From positions 1 through 56,630 of the forward strand of contig NZ_CBVI010000117.1 in NCBI RefSeq assembly GCF_000513195.1: a DNA stretch of 56,630 nucleotides. Direction: 5' to 3'. Position numbers and translations under genes: made by a program. This document shows positions 45,539-54,392 of the stretch, piece after piece. Source of the stretch: Bacteroides timonensis. Its GTDB lineage: Bacteria > Bacteroidota > Bacteroidia > Bacteroidales > Bacteroidaceae. The notes under the pieces were generated by a model that saw only the letters and a list, made by a program, of their open reading frames with translations, was not told where the DNA came from and searched no databases. Positions within the stretch are counted from its first letter, which is position 1. Each line of letters starts with the position of its first letter.

Positions 45539-46018
45539 ATGAAAGATTTGACCTTACAAATTGACATTAAAATATACGATTATAATGAATTAAGTGATGC
45601 TGACCGCCAACTGATGGATGCCGCACGCGAAGCTACCCAACGCAGTTATGCCCCCTACTCACACTTCTCCGTGGGTGCCGCTGCACATTTGGCAAATGGT
45701 ACAGTTGTCACAGGTACCAATCAAGAAAACGCAGCTTATCCATCGGGACTTTGTGCCGAACGTACTACCCTGTTTTATGCAAACTCCCAATATCCCGATC
45801 AGGCAGTAGAAACACTTGCCATTGCTGCACGCAATGAACGGGATTTTTTGGATGATCCGATTCCACCCTGTGGTGCATGCCGTCAAGTGATGCTTGAAAC
45901 AGAAAAACGCTTCAAACAACCGATGCGCATTTTACTCTTCGGGAAAAAGGGTATTTACGAAATGAAGAGTGTAGGCGCTTTGCTGCCTTTGTCATTTGAC
46001 GCGTCTTCTATGGAATAA
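45539..46018 (+). CDS. cdd: Cytidine deaminase
   Basis: The 159-residue enzyme turns cytidine and deoxycytidine into uridine forms in pyrimidine salvage. The zinc and catalytic motifs are present: CAERTT (Cys and Glu) and PPCGACRQVM (two Cys). The substrate segment SHFSVGAAA and TNQENAAYPSG match the family. It is a single gene; the hybrid kinase gene on the other strand ends 12 nt beyond its stop. Confidence 0.95.
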   Translation: MKDLTLQIDIKIYDYNELSDADRQLMDAAREATQRSYAPYSHFSVGAAAHLANGTVVTGTNQENAAYPSGLCAERTTLFYANSQYPDQAVETLAIAARNERDFLDDPIPPCGACRQVMLETEKRFKQPMRILLFGKKGIYEMKSVGALLPLSFDASSME

Positions 46019-46030
46019 TACTTCCAAAAC

Positions 46031-48160
46031 TTATTTCTCTATCCATTTACTGACCATCCTACGTAACTCGAGTGGCGAAACAGGTTTGGTCAAAAAGTCA
46101 TTGCAACCCACATTGAGTGCCAATGCCCTATCATCGTCATAAGCAAATGCCGTAAGTGCAATGATGGGCACCTGAGCACCGCCTTCCCTTAACATAACGA
46201 CTGTATCTATCCCGTTCATACCCGGCATCTTCATATCCATAAAAATGAGATCAGGAGCTTGAGTATTGAAAAGGTCTATAGCTTCATTGCCGTCATGTGC
46301 TCTCAACAGACGGTAATCCTTTCTGAGAAGCGCCTCGATCAACAAATAGTTACTATCTATATCCTCGGCCACCAGAATTAGAGGTTTATAGTTCCTTGAA
46401 ACGATCTTTATAACTTGCTCTCCACCCTTTATTGCAGCATCCGAATCCAATGAAGCATCGAGTGTATACGGATGTGTAAACCAGAAACACGAACCTTCTC
46501 CTTCACGGGAGTTTACTCCAATCTGTCCTCCCATCTGTTCTACTAAACTCTGACATATAGACAAACCAAGACCGGCACCCTGTGAAAAAGAGTCGAGTTT
46601 TACAAAACGACTGAAAATCTCATGCTGCTGTTCAACAGGAATACCTTTACCGGTATCCGTTACACAGAAATGCAACAGACCGTCATCTTCCAATCTATAG
46701 GAAAGAGTGACCGATCCCTTGGTTGTAAATTTTAAAGCGTTGGTTATGAAGTTAGAAAGCACCTGCATAATTCGATTCTTATCGGCATCAACCATTATCT
46801 GCGGTGAACTTTCGTCAAAACGTAACCCCACCGCCTCATCATGTTTTTTATGCGAGCAGGTGGAAATGACTTCGCGGCAAAGTCGGGCCACATCCACTCT
46901 TGTTATAATAAGCTCTACTGTACCGGCCTCAATTTTAGAAATATCCAAAATATCAGAAATAAGATTAAGCAGCAGTTCGTTGTTCTCCTCTACCAGAGAC
47001 ATGTACGATTCACGCTCATCATCATCGGCTTCGGCAAGCAGACTTGAAAAGCCCACGATAGCATTCAAAGGAGTGCGTATTTCATGGCTCATGTTCGCAA
47101 GGAATGCTGATTTCAGTCTATCCGACTCCTCCGCTTTTTCCTTAGCCTGAATCAGCTCCAGTTCCACCTGCTTACGAGTAGTAATATCAGTGGCCAATTC
47201 CATGATTGCCCATCGTCCGTCGAGCCATTTTATCGCCATACTCTGGATGGTATACCAACGTTCAGTAATTGGATTATAGTCTTCCCAGAAATGAACACCT
47301 GTAAATTTGCGATCAGCATCGAGCAACTGTGGTTTCGGGCAATGCGCACACAATCCATTCAACCCTGCATTCAGCATTTTCCAGCATTCTGCATTTTCCG
47401 AAACCTGTCCGGCTTCTTCCCTGAAAGGCTTATTTGCAAAAAGCACCTTCTGTGTATCATAATCACAAACAAAGATATTGGCATTGATATTATCCAATAC
47501 TTTTTGCATGGTTCGCTGAGACAATTGCAGGGAAGTTTCTACTTGCCAGCGTTTCGTAGCGGTAGATACAATTTGCGATATTTGGCTCATTAGTTCCACA
47601 TCTTTTTCGTCCCACTGCTTATTCCAGCAAAAGTTAAATGACAGGAAGCCGAAATGCACCCCCAACTGTGACAAAGGAAAAACAGCAATAGCTTTTACAC
47701 CCTGAATTTCAAGCATCTGAGTAATAAAGGGATCGAGTGAATAAATATCAGACGTACAGATGATATGGTTTTCTTCGAGCATGTCGAACCAAGGCTTCCC
47801 CGCTTCAATAGTCATACTCCGCAAGTAATCTATAGCCGGTTCAATACCATCGTTACACCATTCATTGGTGCATCCGTACGTAATTCCGTCAAGGTGGTTT
47901 TCCCATGTTGCCAAACGATCAACGCCGGTATAACGACCGATTTCTGCAAGTGCCATATTCATGGCTGTGGGAATATCTGGTTCCAATTGAAGTATTTGCA
48001 GTACCTTAATAAACAATGCCTGCCGCCGATTGGTTGCTTCCAGATTCTCCTGAATGGCAATCAGGTCTCTGGATTTCTCTTCGACCATCTGTTCGAGCCG
48101 GGTACGGTACTGTTCCAGTTCCATACCGACTTCTTCTTGTTCGGAATCAGTAGATTTCAT
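46031..48160 (-). CDS. Cytoplasmic hybrid sensor histidine kinase
   Basis: The 709-residue protein has no membrane helix. Order: a coiled-coil start (about 5-45), a GAF-like domain (about 50-205, PDIPTAMNMALAEIGRYTGV), a PAS domain (about 210-330, ILDNINANIFVCDYDTQKVLF-like, then CSHCPK-like cysteines CAHCPKPQ), HisKA with H359 (MSHEIRTPLNAIVGF), the ATPase domain (NFITNALKF, GAGLGLSICQ) and a receiver with phosphoacceptor D642 (IFMDMKMPG) and K692. It has no DNA-binding output, so it would pass phosphate to another protein. The CAHC cysteines in the PAS region might sense redox state or bind metal, which is only a possibility. Confidence 0.92.
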   Translation of the reverse strand: MKSTDSEQEEVGMELEQYRTRLEQMVEEKSRDLIAIQENLEATNRRQALFIKVLQILQLEPDIPTAMNMALAEIGRYTGVDRLATWENHLDGITYGCTNEWCNDGIEPAIDYLRSMTIEAGKPWFDMLEENHIICTSDIYSLDPFITQMLEIQGVKAIAVFPLSQLGVHFGFLSFNFCWNKQWDEKDVELMSQISQIVSTATKRWQVETSLQLSQRTMQKVLDNINANIFVCDYDTQKVLFANKPFREEAGQVSENAECWKMLNAGLNGLCAHCPKPQLLDADRKFTGVHFWEDYNPITERWYTIQSMAIKWLDGRWAIMELATDITTRKQVELELIQAKEKAEESDRLKSAFLANMSHEIRTPLNAIVGFSSLLAEADDDERESYMSLVEENNELLLNLISDILDISKIEAGTVELIITRVDVARLCREVISTCSHKKHDEAVGLRFDESSPQIMVDADKNRIMQVLSNFITNALKFTTKGSVTLSYRLEDDGLLHFCVTDTGKGIPVEQQHEIFSRFVKLDSFSQGAGLGLSICQSLVEQMGGQIGVNSREGEGSCFWFTHPYTLDASLDSDAAIKGGEQVIKIVSRNYKPLILVAEDIDSNYLLIEALLRKDYRLLRAHDGNEAIDLFNTQAPDLIFMDMKMPGMNGIDTVVMLREGGAQVPIIALTAFAYDDDRALALNVGCNDFLTKPVSPLELRRMVSKWIEK

Positions 48161-48229
48161 ATTTGATTGATAACTGTAAATTGAATAAAATGATTACTTG
48201 AACTCTAACGAGCCATATCACATATTTTG

Positions 48230-48237
48230 CAAATATA
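48230..48237 (-). promoter_or_regulatory. Promoter -7 element for the hybrid kinase
   Basis: The minus strand reads TATATTTG, about 70 nt before the start at 48160, divergent from the ABC-F promoter. The -33 element is unclear. Confidence 0.45.
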
Positions 48238-48295
48238 TGGATTTATTTTACAAATAAAAATTTTCCTATAAAAAGCTATTTCCAAAAGAAATGTT

Positions 48296-48303
48296 TATCT
48301 TTG
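48296..48303 (+). promoter_or_regulatory. Promoter -7 element for the ABC-F leader
   Basis: TATCTTTG followed by GCG matches TAnnTTTG. Transcription would start near 48310, about 215 nt before the ABC-F start codon, giving the long leader described below. The -33 position has no TTTG. Confidence 0.6.
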
Positions 48304-48328
48304 CGCCCACTAACTAATAATTGCTACG

Positions 48329-48346
48329 ATGAGAATTTCTAAGTAA
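48329..48346 (+). CDS. Five-residue leader peptide MRISK
   Basis: ATG AGA ATT TCT AAG TAA lies about 20 nt after the predicted transcription start, in an otherwise non-coding leader. Its stop codon directly abuts a segment (48347-48355) that can pair with a distant part of the leader. That is the usual design of a ribosome-sensing attenuator. Translation is not shown by sequence alone. Confidence 0.5.
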   Translation: MRISK

Positions 48347-48520
48347 AGACAAACATTTCGGTAAACATCACTTTTCACATGCTTTATAATTCAGAATGCT
48401 GAGCATCACAAACGTGAATGTTTAGCCAATACTGTGTTTGTCTATTCCCTCCAAAATCGAGATTTTATTGTATCAGAAGTCCTTTTGATACAGTGTATTC
48501 ACTTCTTTAAACACAGTATT
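48347..48520 (+). promoter_or_regulatory. Predicted attenuator in the ABC-F leader
   Basis: Two pairings exclude each other. AGACAAACA (48347-48355) can pair with TGTTTGTCT (48435-48443), and AATACTGTGTTT (48428-48439) can pair perfectly over 12 bp with AAACACAGTATT (48509-48520), four bases before the ABC-F ATG. They share 48435-48439. Further helices are 48363-48371 with 48414-48423 (one bulge) and 48469-48475 with 48486-48492. Antibiotic-stalled ribosomes on the leader peptide would shift the balance; the direction of switching cannot be settled by eye. Confidence 0.6.
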
Positions 48521-48524
48521 TACC

Positions 48525-50129
48525 ATGAGTATTATTATCAGAGACCTTAGTTATGTCCATTCCGACAAAGAAATCCTGTTCCAACATTTGAACCTCATTG
48601 TCAATCCGGGGGATAAAATGGCACTGACCGGAAACAACGGTTGTGGAAAGTCCACTTTAATGAAGATTATTGCAGGAGATTTATCCGCTACAAGGGGAAC
48701 TGTCAGTCATCCGGAACATCTTTACTATGTGCCACAACATTTCGGGCAATATGATGATCAGACTATTGCACAGGCTTTAAGGATAGATGGCAAACTGGAA
48801 GCTTTACATGCCATCCTGAATGGAGATGTATCCGAAAAACATTTCACCGCACTAAATGATGACTGGAATATTGAAGAACGTACCCAAGCTGCCTTGTCGG
48901 CCTGGGGAATGGATAGTATTCCCCTCTCCCGCCTGATGAACGGATTAAGTGGAGGAGAAAAAACACGTATCTTCCTTGCCGGTATGGAACTACACTCACC
49001 TGCCGCTATTTTACTGGATGAACCAACAAATCATCTAGATACAGCAGGAAGACAACGGCTATATGATCTTGTACAGCGTACTCCTGCCATTGTACTTGTC
49101 ATCAGCCACGACCGGGCTTTACTAAACCTATTACCTACCATTTGTGAATTATCTTCTACCGGACTGACTTTCTATGGTGGTAATTATGATTTTTTTAAAG
49201 AACAAAAGGGCATCCGGTTGAATGCTTTGCAAGAACAATTAGAAGAAAAGCAAAAAGCTCTGCGACTTGCCCGGAAAACAGCCCGTGAATTGGCAGAACA
49301 GAAGGCAAAACAAAATGTACGGGGTGAGAAAGCTGCCATCAAAAAAGGAATCCCCCGTATTATGATGGGTGCTATGAAGAACAGAGCGGAAGCAAGCACT
49401 AATAAACTGAAAAGTGTGCATACTGAAAAAGCGGAGAAGTTGCAACAGGACATGCAGCACATTAAGAGTGCTTTACCTCTTGCGGAGAAATTAAAAACGA
49501 ATTTCAATGCTTCCACCCTGCATGAAGGTAAAATATTGGCTACTGCGAAGGAACTGAACTTTCAATATCCGGACGCTCCCCAGCCTATGTGGAAAATCCC
49601 GTTGAGTTTTCAACTACGGAGTGGCAACCGCTGCTATATTGAAGGCAATAATGGCAGCGGCAAAACCACATTGTTGAAACTACTTTGCGGAGATCTTTCT
49701 GCCGTCAGTGGAACACTTGACCGTATTGATTTCAGCACAGTTTATCTGGATCAGGAATATTCTCTTATCCATAATGAATATAGTATTCTGGAACAGGCGG
49801 AATATTTCAATCGGCGCCATCTGCCGGAGCATGAGCTGAAAACGATATTGAATCGTTATCTCTTCCCGGCAGCTACATGGAACAAGTCTTGCAGATTACT
49901 TAGTGGTGGAGAAAAGATGCGCCTTTCCTTCTGTTGCCTGATGATTGCAGATAACACCCCGGATGTTTTCATACTGGACGAACCAACCAATAATCTGGAT
50001 ATTGAAAGTATCGAGATCATTACAGCAACTATCCGGGACTATACAGGAACGGTAATCGCCATATCACATGATAAGGAATTTCTGAAAGAAATAAACTGTA
50101 AATCATGGGTTAAGTTAGAAAGCAAATAG
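48525..50129 (+). CDS. ABC-F family ATPase (ribosome-associated)
   Basis: The 534-residue protein has two ATPase domains in one chain and no membrane segments. First domain: GNNGCGKST, LSGGEKTRIFLAG and LLDEPTNHLD. Then a charged linker of about 80 residues (about 235-320, rich in K, R, E and A). Second domain: GNNGSGKTT, LSGGEKMRLSFCCL and FILDEPTNNLD. ABC-F proteins bind the ribosomal E site; some remove antibiotics that block the peptidyl transferase centre, others have housekeeping roles. The regulated-looking leader favours a resistance-type member, but the class cannot be fixed without alignment. It is transcribed alone and followed by a phased repeat. Confidence 0.92.
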   Translation: MSIIIRDLSYVHSDKEILFQHLNLIVNPGDKMALTGNNGCGKSTLMKIIAGDLSATRGTVSHPEHLYYVPQHFGQYDDQTIAQALRIDGKLEALHAILNGDVSEKHFTALNDDWNIEERTQAALSAWGMDSIPLSRLMNGLSGGEKTRIFLAGMELHSPAAILLDEPTNHLDTAGRQRLYDLVQRTPAIVLVISHDRALLNLLPTICELSSTGLTFYGGNYDFFKEQKGIRLNALQEQLEEKQKALRLARKTARELAEQKAKQNVRGEKAAIKKGIPRIMMGAMKNRAEASTNKLKSVHTEKAEKLQQDMQHIKSALPLAEKLKTNFNASTLHEGKILATAKELNFQYPDAPQPMWKIPLSFQLRSGNRCYIEGNNGSGKTTLLKLLCGDLSAVSGTLDRIDFSTVYLDQEYSLIHNEYSILEQAEYFNRRHLPEHELKTILNRYLFPAATWNKSCRLLSGGEKMRLSFCCLMIADNTPDVFILDEPTNNLDIESIEIITATIRDYTGTVIAISHDKEFLKEINCKSWVKLESK

Positions 50130-50165
50130 CTTACTACCTTTTTTCTCTTACTTACTACGAAAGGT

Positions 50166-50233
50166 TTACTAGTTGTACAACTTATACAGCCTGGGTTATA
50201 CAACTCAACACGTATGAGTTATACAACTGGTAA
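50166..50233. repeat. Phased repeat element, 23-bp period, three units
   Basis: GTTGTACAACT (50172), GTTATACAACT (50195) and GTTATACAACT (50218) recur every 23 bp. The first lies in a perfect 12-bp palindrome (AGTTGTACAACT, 50171-50182). The outer segments 50166-50182 and 50217-50233 form inverted arms with two mismatches. It lies between the ABC-F and ACT-domain genes. Confidence 0.8.
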
Positions 50234-50306
50234 GGTTTTTGTAATAGATAAGACAAGAAGGAGCCATAAGTATAAAGGTTCTTCCGTTAAATCATAAAAA
50301 AAGTAC

Positions 50307-50314
50307 TATTTTTG
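50307..50314 (+). promoter_or_regulatory. Promoter -7 element for the ACT-domain gene
   Basis: TATTTTTG matches TAnnTTTG; the ATG at 50379 is 65 nt downstream. No -33 TTTG. Confidence 0.45.
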
Positions 50315-50378
50315 CAATTGAAGGCATATTAAGAATCACTTCATCAACGAGAAGAAAAAGAATATAAATCAATACGTT

Positions 50379-50801
50379 ATGGCAGGCATCAAAGATTTAG
50401 GGACATTATTATCCAGTATCGATCCTGTTCTGGATGAACGCAGTTTTGTTTTTTGTACTTTTCCCGAATTCCATTGGGATGATGTACATCAATTGAACCC
50501 CATCGGCTTTTTCCATGAAAAAGAGGGACTGACGCTTATCATCACCCAACAAGAGGCTATTGATAAAAATATAGATTATGAATCTGTTTATAAGCTCATT
50601 TCCCTAAATGTACATTCAAGCTTGGACGCTGTTGGATTAACAGCCGCATTTTCAACTAAATTGGCAGAAAAGAATATTAGTGCCAATGTGGTTGCTGCGT
50701 ACTACCATGATCACATTTTTGTGCCTGAAGAAAAAGCAGAGCAAGCTTTAGCCGCTATTTCCGAGTTTCGTCTACAAAGCCATCCGGTTCGTCTCAAATA
50801 A
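50379..50801 (+). CDS. ACT-domain protein of unknown ligand
   Basis: A 140-residue soluble protein with the family start GIKDLGTLLSSIDPVLDERSF and the ACT-like half-motif SLNVHSSLDAVGLTAAFSTK followed by VAAYYHDHIFVPEEKAEQAL. Close relatives (COG3602-type, two ACT folds) probably bind amino acids or similar small molecules; no activity is known. It is monocistronic. It could be a stand-alone sensor or a moonlighting subunit; the context gives no hint. Confidence 0.8.
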   Translation: MAGIKDLGTLLSSIDPVLDERSFVFCTFPEFHWDDVHQLNPIGFFHEKEGLTLIITQQEAIDKNIDYESVYKLISLNVHSSLDAVGLTAAFSTKLAEKNISANVVAAYYHDHIFVPEEKAEQALAAISEFRLQSHPVRLK

Positions 50802-50824
50802 AAGAGTAGCGTATTGCAGAGACC

Positions 50825-50832
50825 TATCTTTG
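50825..50832 (+). promoter_or_regulatory. Promoter -7 element for the TonB-dependent receptor operon
   Basis: TATCTTTG lies 26 nt before the ATG at 50858. No clear -33 TTTG. A weaker TATCTTCG occurs before the following kinase-like gene. Confidence 0.5.
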
Positions 50833-50857
50833 TCGCATTAAACCAAAAACGATAAAG

Positions 50858-53251
50858 ATGGATAAAACTAAAGTATTAGTAATAATTGCATTACTAATTT
50901 CAATTTGCTCTTTCGGAAAAGAAATTTCTAATATCCCCGGACAAGCATCGGTTGATAATGAGAATATCCCACAAAGTAGTGGACGCCCCGTACAAACACT
51001 GCGAGGAGTAGTCAATGACCGGGCATCAGGACATCCTATTCCGTATGCTACGATACAGTTGACGGATATTCCGGGATTAGGGATGATGTGCGATAGTCTC
51101 GGACGTTTCGCACTTCCAAAAGTTCCGGTAGGCCGTCATTCTGTACAAGCCTCTTTCATGGGATATGAGTCAGCGACTGTACGGGAAATCCTGGTGACTT
51201 CCGCTAAGGAAGTTTATCTGGAAATAGCTTTGCAGGAAAGCGTAAACGAACTGAGCGAAGTAGTGGTCCGTGCGCACAACCGGAACGAAGCCATGAATAA
51301 AATGGCTGTTGCAGGAGCACGTATGCTCAGCGTGGAAGAAGCGAGTCGCTATGCAGGTGGATTTGATGATCCGGCCCGACTGGTTGCTTCATTTGCCGGA
51401 GTAACGCCAAGCGTTTCCAATAATGGTATATCTATCCACGGTAATGCCCCGCATTTATTGCAGTGGCGACTGGAAGATGTGGAAATTCCCAATCCAAACC
51501 ATTTCGCAGATATCGCCACTTTAGGAGGTGGAATTCTGTCCTCACTCAGTGCACAGGTTTTAGGAAACTCCGACTTCTTCACAGGTGCTTTTCCGGCAGA
51601 ATACGGCAATGCTGTTTCCGGTGTCTTCGACATGAAGCTACGCAACGGAAACAACCAGCGAAATGAAAACACATTCCAGATAGGCATCATGGGAATAGAT
51701 TTCGCCTCCGAAGGTCCGTTAAACAAGAAACATAAGGCTTCGTATATCTTCAATTACCGCTACTCCACTACAGGATTACTGAACGTTGACTTAGGTGGAA
51801 AGATGGACTATCAAGACCTGAACTTCAAACTAAACTTCCCCACCCGCCACGCAGGTACCTTTGCCGTATGGGGTACTGCATTACTTGACAAATATAAAAG
51901 CTCACTCGAGAAGAATCCGGATAAATGGGATTACCTGGAAGATGCCGGACAGGGACGTTCTACGCAGTACATGGCAGCCGGAGGTGTTACCCATCGCTAC
52001 TTCTTTAATGAAAACACGTTGCTGAAAACCACACTTGCCGGAACCTATTCCGACCAAGAGGCCATACAAACCACTTATGACAGAGAATTTAATCCTTCAC
52101 CTAACATCGATCAGAATAGCAGAAGCACAAACCTGATACTGACTTCGTCACTGAACCGGAAAGTAAATAACCGTTTTACCAATAAAACCGGATTAACCTT
52201 TACACAAATGTTCTACAACATGAATTTAGAACTCGCTCCATTCATTGATCAACCGTTGGAAACAATCTCAAAAGGAGACGGAAACACCAGTTTGATTTCA
52301 GCCTACAACAGTTCTGCATGGGGAATAAACGATAAACTAAGCCTGAACTTCGGCCTGCACGGACAATTACTCACACTGAATAATCGTTGGACCCTTGAGC
52401 CACGTGCCAGCCTGAAATGGCAAACAAATACTCGGACTTCCTTTGCTTTGGCTTATGGTATGTATAGCCGTATGGAAAAAATGGACGTTTACTTTGTAAA
52501 GACGCAAAGTACCGGTGACCGATCAGTAAACAAAAACCTCGATTTCACCAAAGCACACCATCTGATGCTTTCATTCGCCTATAAGGTTTCAGAAAATACA
52601 AGTCTGAAAGTGGAACCTTACATTCAGTTCCTATACGATGTGCCTGTCATGCGCGATAGTTCTTTTTCAGTACTTAACCGAGATGAATTTTTCGTGGAAA
52701 ATGCTTTAGTGAACAAAGGACGAGGGCGCAACTTCGGTGTAGACTTCACTTGGGAACGGGCACTGAACAAAGGCCTCTACTACATGATAACTGCCTCCCT
52801 GTTCGATTCCCGTTATTGCGGTGGCGACGGTGTCTGGCACAACACACGCTTTAACCGAAAATATGTATTGAACGGGCTAATCGGCAAAGAATGGATGCTG
52901 GGACGCAACAAACAAAACATTCTCAGTGTCAACCTGAAGCTCACTCTGCAAGGCGGAGAACGCTATGCTCCGATAGACGTGGAAGCAACGATGGATCACC
53001 CCGATAAAGAAGTGCAGTATGATGAAACGCGGGCATATTCCATTCAGCGTTCTCCAATGTTGATTGGTAATTATACAGTAAGCTACCGCATCAATAAACG
53101 ACATGTATCTCATGAATTCTCCGTGAAAGGCCTCAACTTTACGGGCAGCAAAGAGTTCATCCAGCATCTTTATAATATAAAAACAGGAAAGATAGAGGCA
53201 AGTGAACAGAAAACAGGTCTGACCAATATCAGCTACAAAATAGAGTTTTAA
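50858..53251 (+). CDS. TonB-dependent receptor with carboxypeptidase-D-like domain
   Basis: The 797-residue outer-membrane receptor has a signal peptide (about 1-20), a carboxypeptidase-D-like domain (about 47-130, RGVVNDRASGHPIPYATIQL), a plug (ELSEVVVRAHNRNEAMNKMA, then GGGILSSLSAQVLGNSDFFT and AEYGNAVSGVFDMKL) and a beta-barrel ending in ISYKIEF. It is shorter than SusC proteins, and no SusD follows, so it probably handles a small ligand or a signal. A kinase pair and LytTR regulator come next on the same strand, which suggests either shared expression or that those genes govern it. Confidence 0.9.
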   Translation: MDKTKVLVIIALLISICSFGKEISNIPGQASVDNENIPQSSGRPVQTLRGVVNDRASGHPIPYATIQLTDIPGLGMMCDSLGRFALPKVPVGRHSVQASFMGYESATVREILVTSAKEVYLEIALQESVNELSEVVVRAHNRNEAMNKMAVAGARMLSVEEASRYAGGFDDPARLVASFAGVTPSVSNNGISIHGNAPHLLQWRLEDVEIPNPNHFADIATLGGGILSSLSAQVLGNSDFFTGAFPAEYGNAVSGVFDMKLRNGNNQRNENTFQIGIMGIDFASEGPLNKKHKASYIFNYRYSTTGLLNVDLGGKMDYQDLNFKLNFPTRHAGTFAVWGTALLDKYKSSLEKNPDKWDYLEDAGQGRSTQYMAAGGVTHRYFFNENTLLKTTLAGTYSDQEAIQTTYDREFNPSPNIDQNSRSTNLILTSSLNRKVNNRFTNKTGLTFTQMFYNMNLELAPFIDQPLETISKGDGNTSLISAYNSSAWGINDKLSLNFGLHGQLLTLNNRWTLEPRASLKWQTNTRTSFALAYGMYSRMEKMDVYFVKTQSTGDRSVNKNLDFTKAHHLMLSFAYKVSENTSLKVEPYIQFLYDVPVMRDSSFSVLNRDEFFVENALVNKGRGRNFGVDFTWERALNKGLYYMITASLFDSRYCGGDGVWHNTRFNRKYVLNGLIGKEWMLGRNKQNILSVNLKLTLQGGERYAPIDVEATMDHPDKEVQYDETRAYSIQRSPMLIGNYTVSYRINKRHVSHEFSVKGLNFTGSKEFIQHLYNIKTGKIEASEQKTGLTNISYKIEF

Positions 53252-53303
53252 TTTAGGATAATCCAGTGTTTTATATGAATTTATTCTATCTTCGTCATCT
53301 CAA

Positions 53304-54392
53304 ATGAAAGATACTTCCATGAAAGTAATACCTATTATAGGCAATGATAATTCTTTTCTATACCGCTTCCTCGTCAGTTCGCACTTCCGGGTAGCCAGAC
53401 ATATCACTGTCATCGCGGCACTACTTGTCATAGCCTGTAATCTGGTATTATTCAGTTGTCAGGGCTATATAGAGATGTTGGGTAAGTGGACCTATCTTCT
53501 TATCTTCAATATGTTTCTGCTCTATGGTTCCATTTTCTACTTCAATTTGCTCTATCTGGTACCCCGTTACTTGCTCAAACAAAGATATCTGACATATATT
53601 CTTTCCCTCTCAACCGCTTTAATCGTAGTTTTTATCTTTCAAGCTACACAGGAGTATATTGTATCCGATATCTTTTTAGTTCCTAACATTTATGTCGGAT
53701 ACTCTAAAGTGGCATTTGTGATGGACTATCTTTCCTCTTTCCCATTAACGCTCCTCAGTATCATGGGCGGTGGCATGACTGTCTTGCTGCGGCTTTGGAT
53801 ACTGGAAAACCAACGAGTGATGCAATTGGAAAAAATCAGGTTGCAGTCTGAGATAGAACATCTGAAAGAACAAATTAGTCCTTCCATGTTATTCCGGGTA
53901 CTCCACTATTCAGGAGAGCAGGCATTGGTAAATCCGGGAAAGGCTTCGAAAATGTTAATGAAACTGAGCCAGATACTCCGGTATCAGTTGTATGACTGTA
54001 ACCGGGAAAAAGTGCTGTTAAATACAGAAATCAAATTCCTCACCAATTATTTGGAACTGGAACAACTTGTCTCCGGCAAATTTGATTTCCACATGAACGC
54101 ATCGGGAGAGACAGGACGCACTTTTGTATTCCCATTGCTTTTCATCCCTTTTATACAGTACACCGTAAAACAAATCGAAACGCAGGAAGAACATCCTGCA
54201 TCCATTGACATCCATCTGCACGCAGAAGATGAGAATATTCAGTTCAATTGCCAGGTATCCATACCTTGCTTGGAACCGGAACAGGAATTAAATAAAATCC
54301 GGCAACGTCTTGATTTGCAATACGGAGAGAACTACCGGCTGGAATTAACCGACCAAAGCATTCAGCTTGAATTGAAAGGAGGTGGAAAATGA
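53304..54392 (+). CDS. LytS-type histidine kinase homologue lacking the catalytic histidine
   Basis: The 362-residue protein has four membrane helices (about 31-52, 62-85, 95-113 and 137-165), then a helix and a kinase-like region. In the His_kinase motif the usual NPHFLFN reads SPSMLFR: Ser194 replaces the phosphorylated His. The N-box asparagines (VENAVKH in the next protein) are replaced (IQYTVKQ), and the glycine-rich G-box is absent. The catalytic machinery is therefore lost, and it can only act as a structural or regulatory partner. It overlaps the intact kinase gene by 4 nt and is its likely partner. The second Met (53319) is an alternative start. Confidence 0.88.
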   Translation: MKDTSMKVIPIIGNDNSFLYRFLVSSHFRVARHITVIAALLVIACNLVLFSCQGYIEMLGKWTYLLIFNMFLLYGSIFYFNLLYLVPRYLLKQRYLTYILSLSTALIVVFIFQATQEYIVSDIFLVPNIYVGYSKVAFVMDYLSSFPLTLLSIMGGGMTVLLRLWILENQRVMQLEKIRLQSEIEHLKEQISPSMLFRVLHYSGEQALVNPGKASKMLMKLSQILRYQLYDCNREKVLLNTEIKFLTNYLELEQLVSGKFDFHMNASGETGRTFVFPLLFIPFIQYTVKQIETQEEHPASIDIHLHAEDENIQFNCQVSIPCLEPEQELNKIRQRLDLQYGENYRLELTDQSIQLELKGGGK

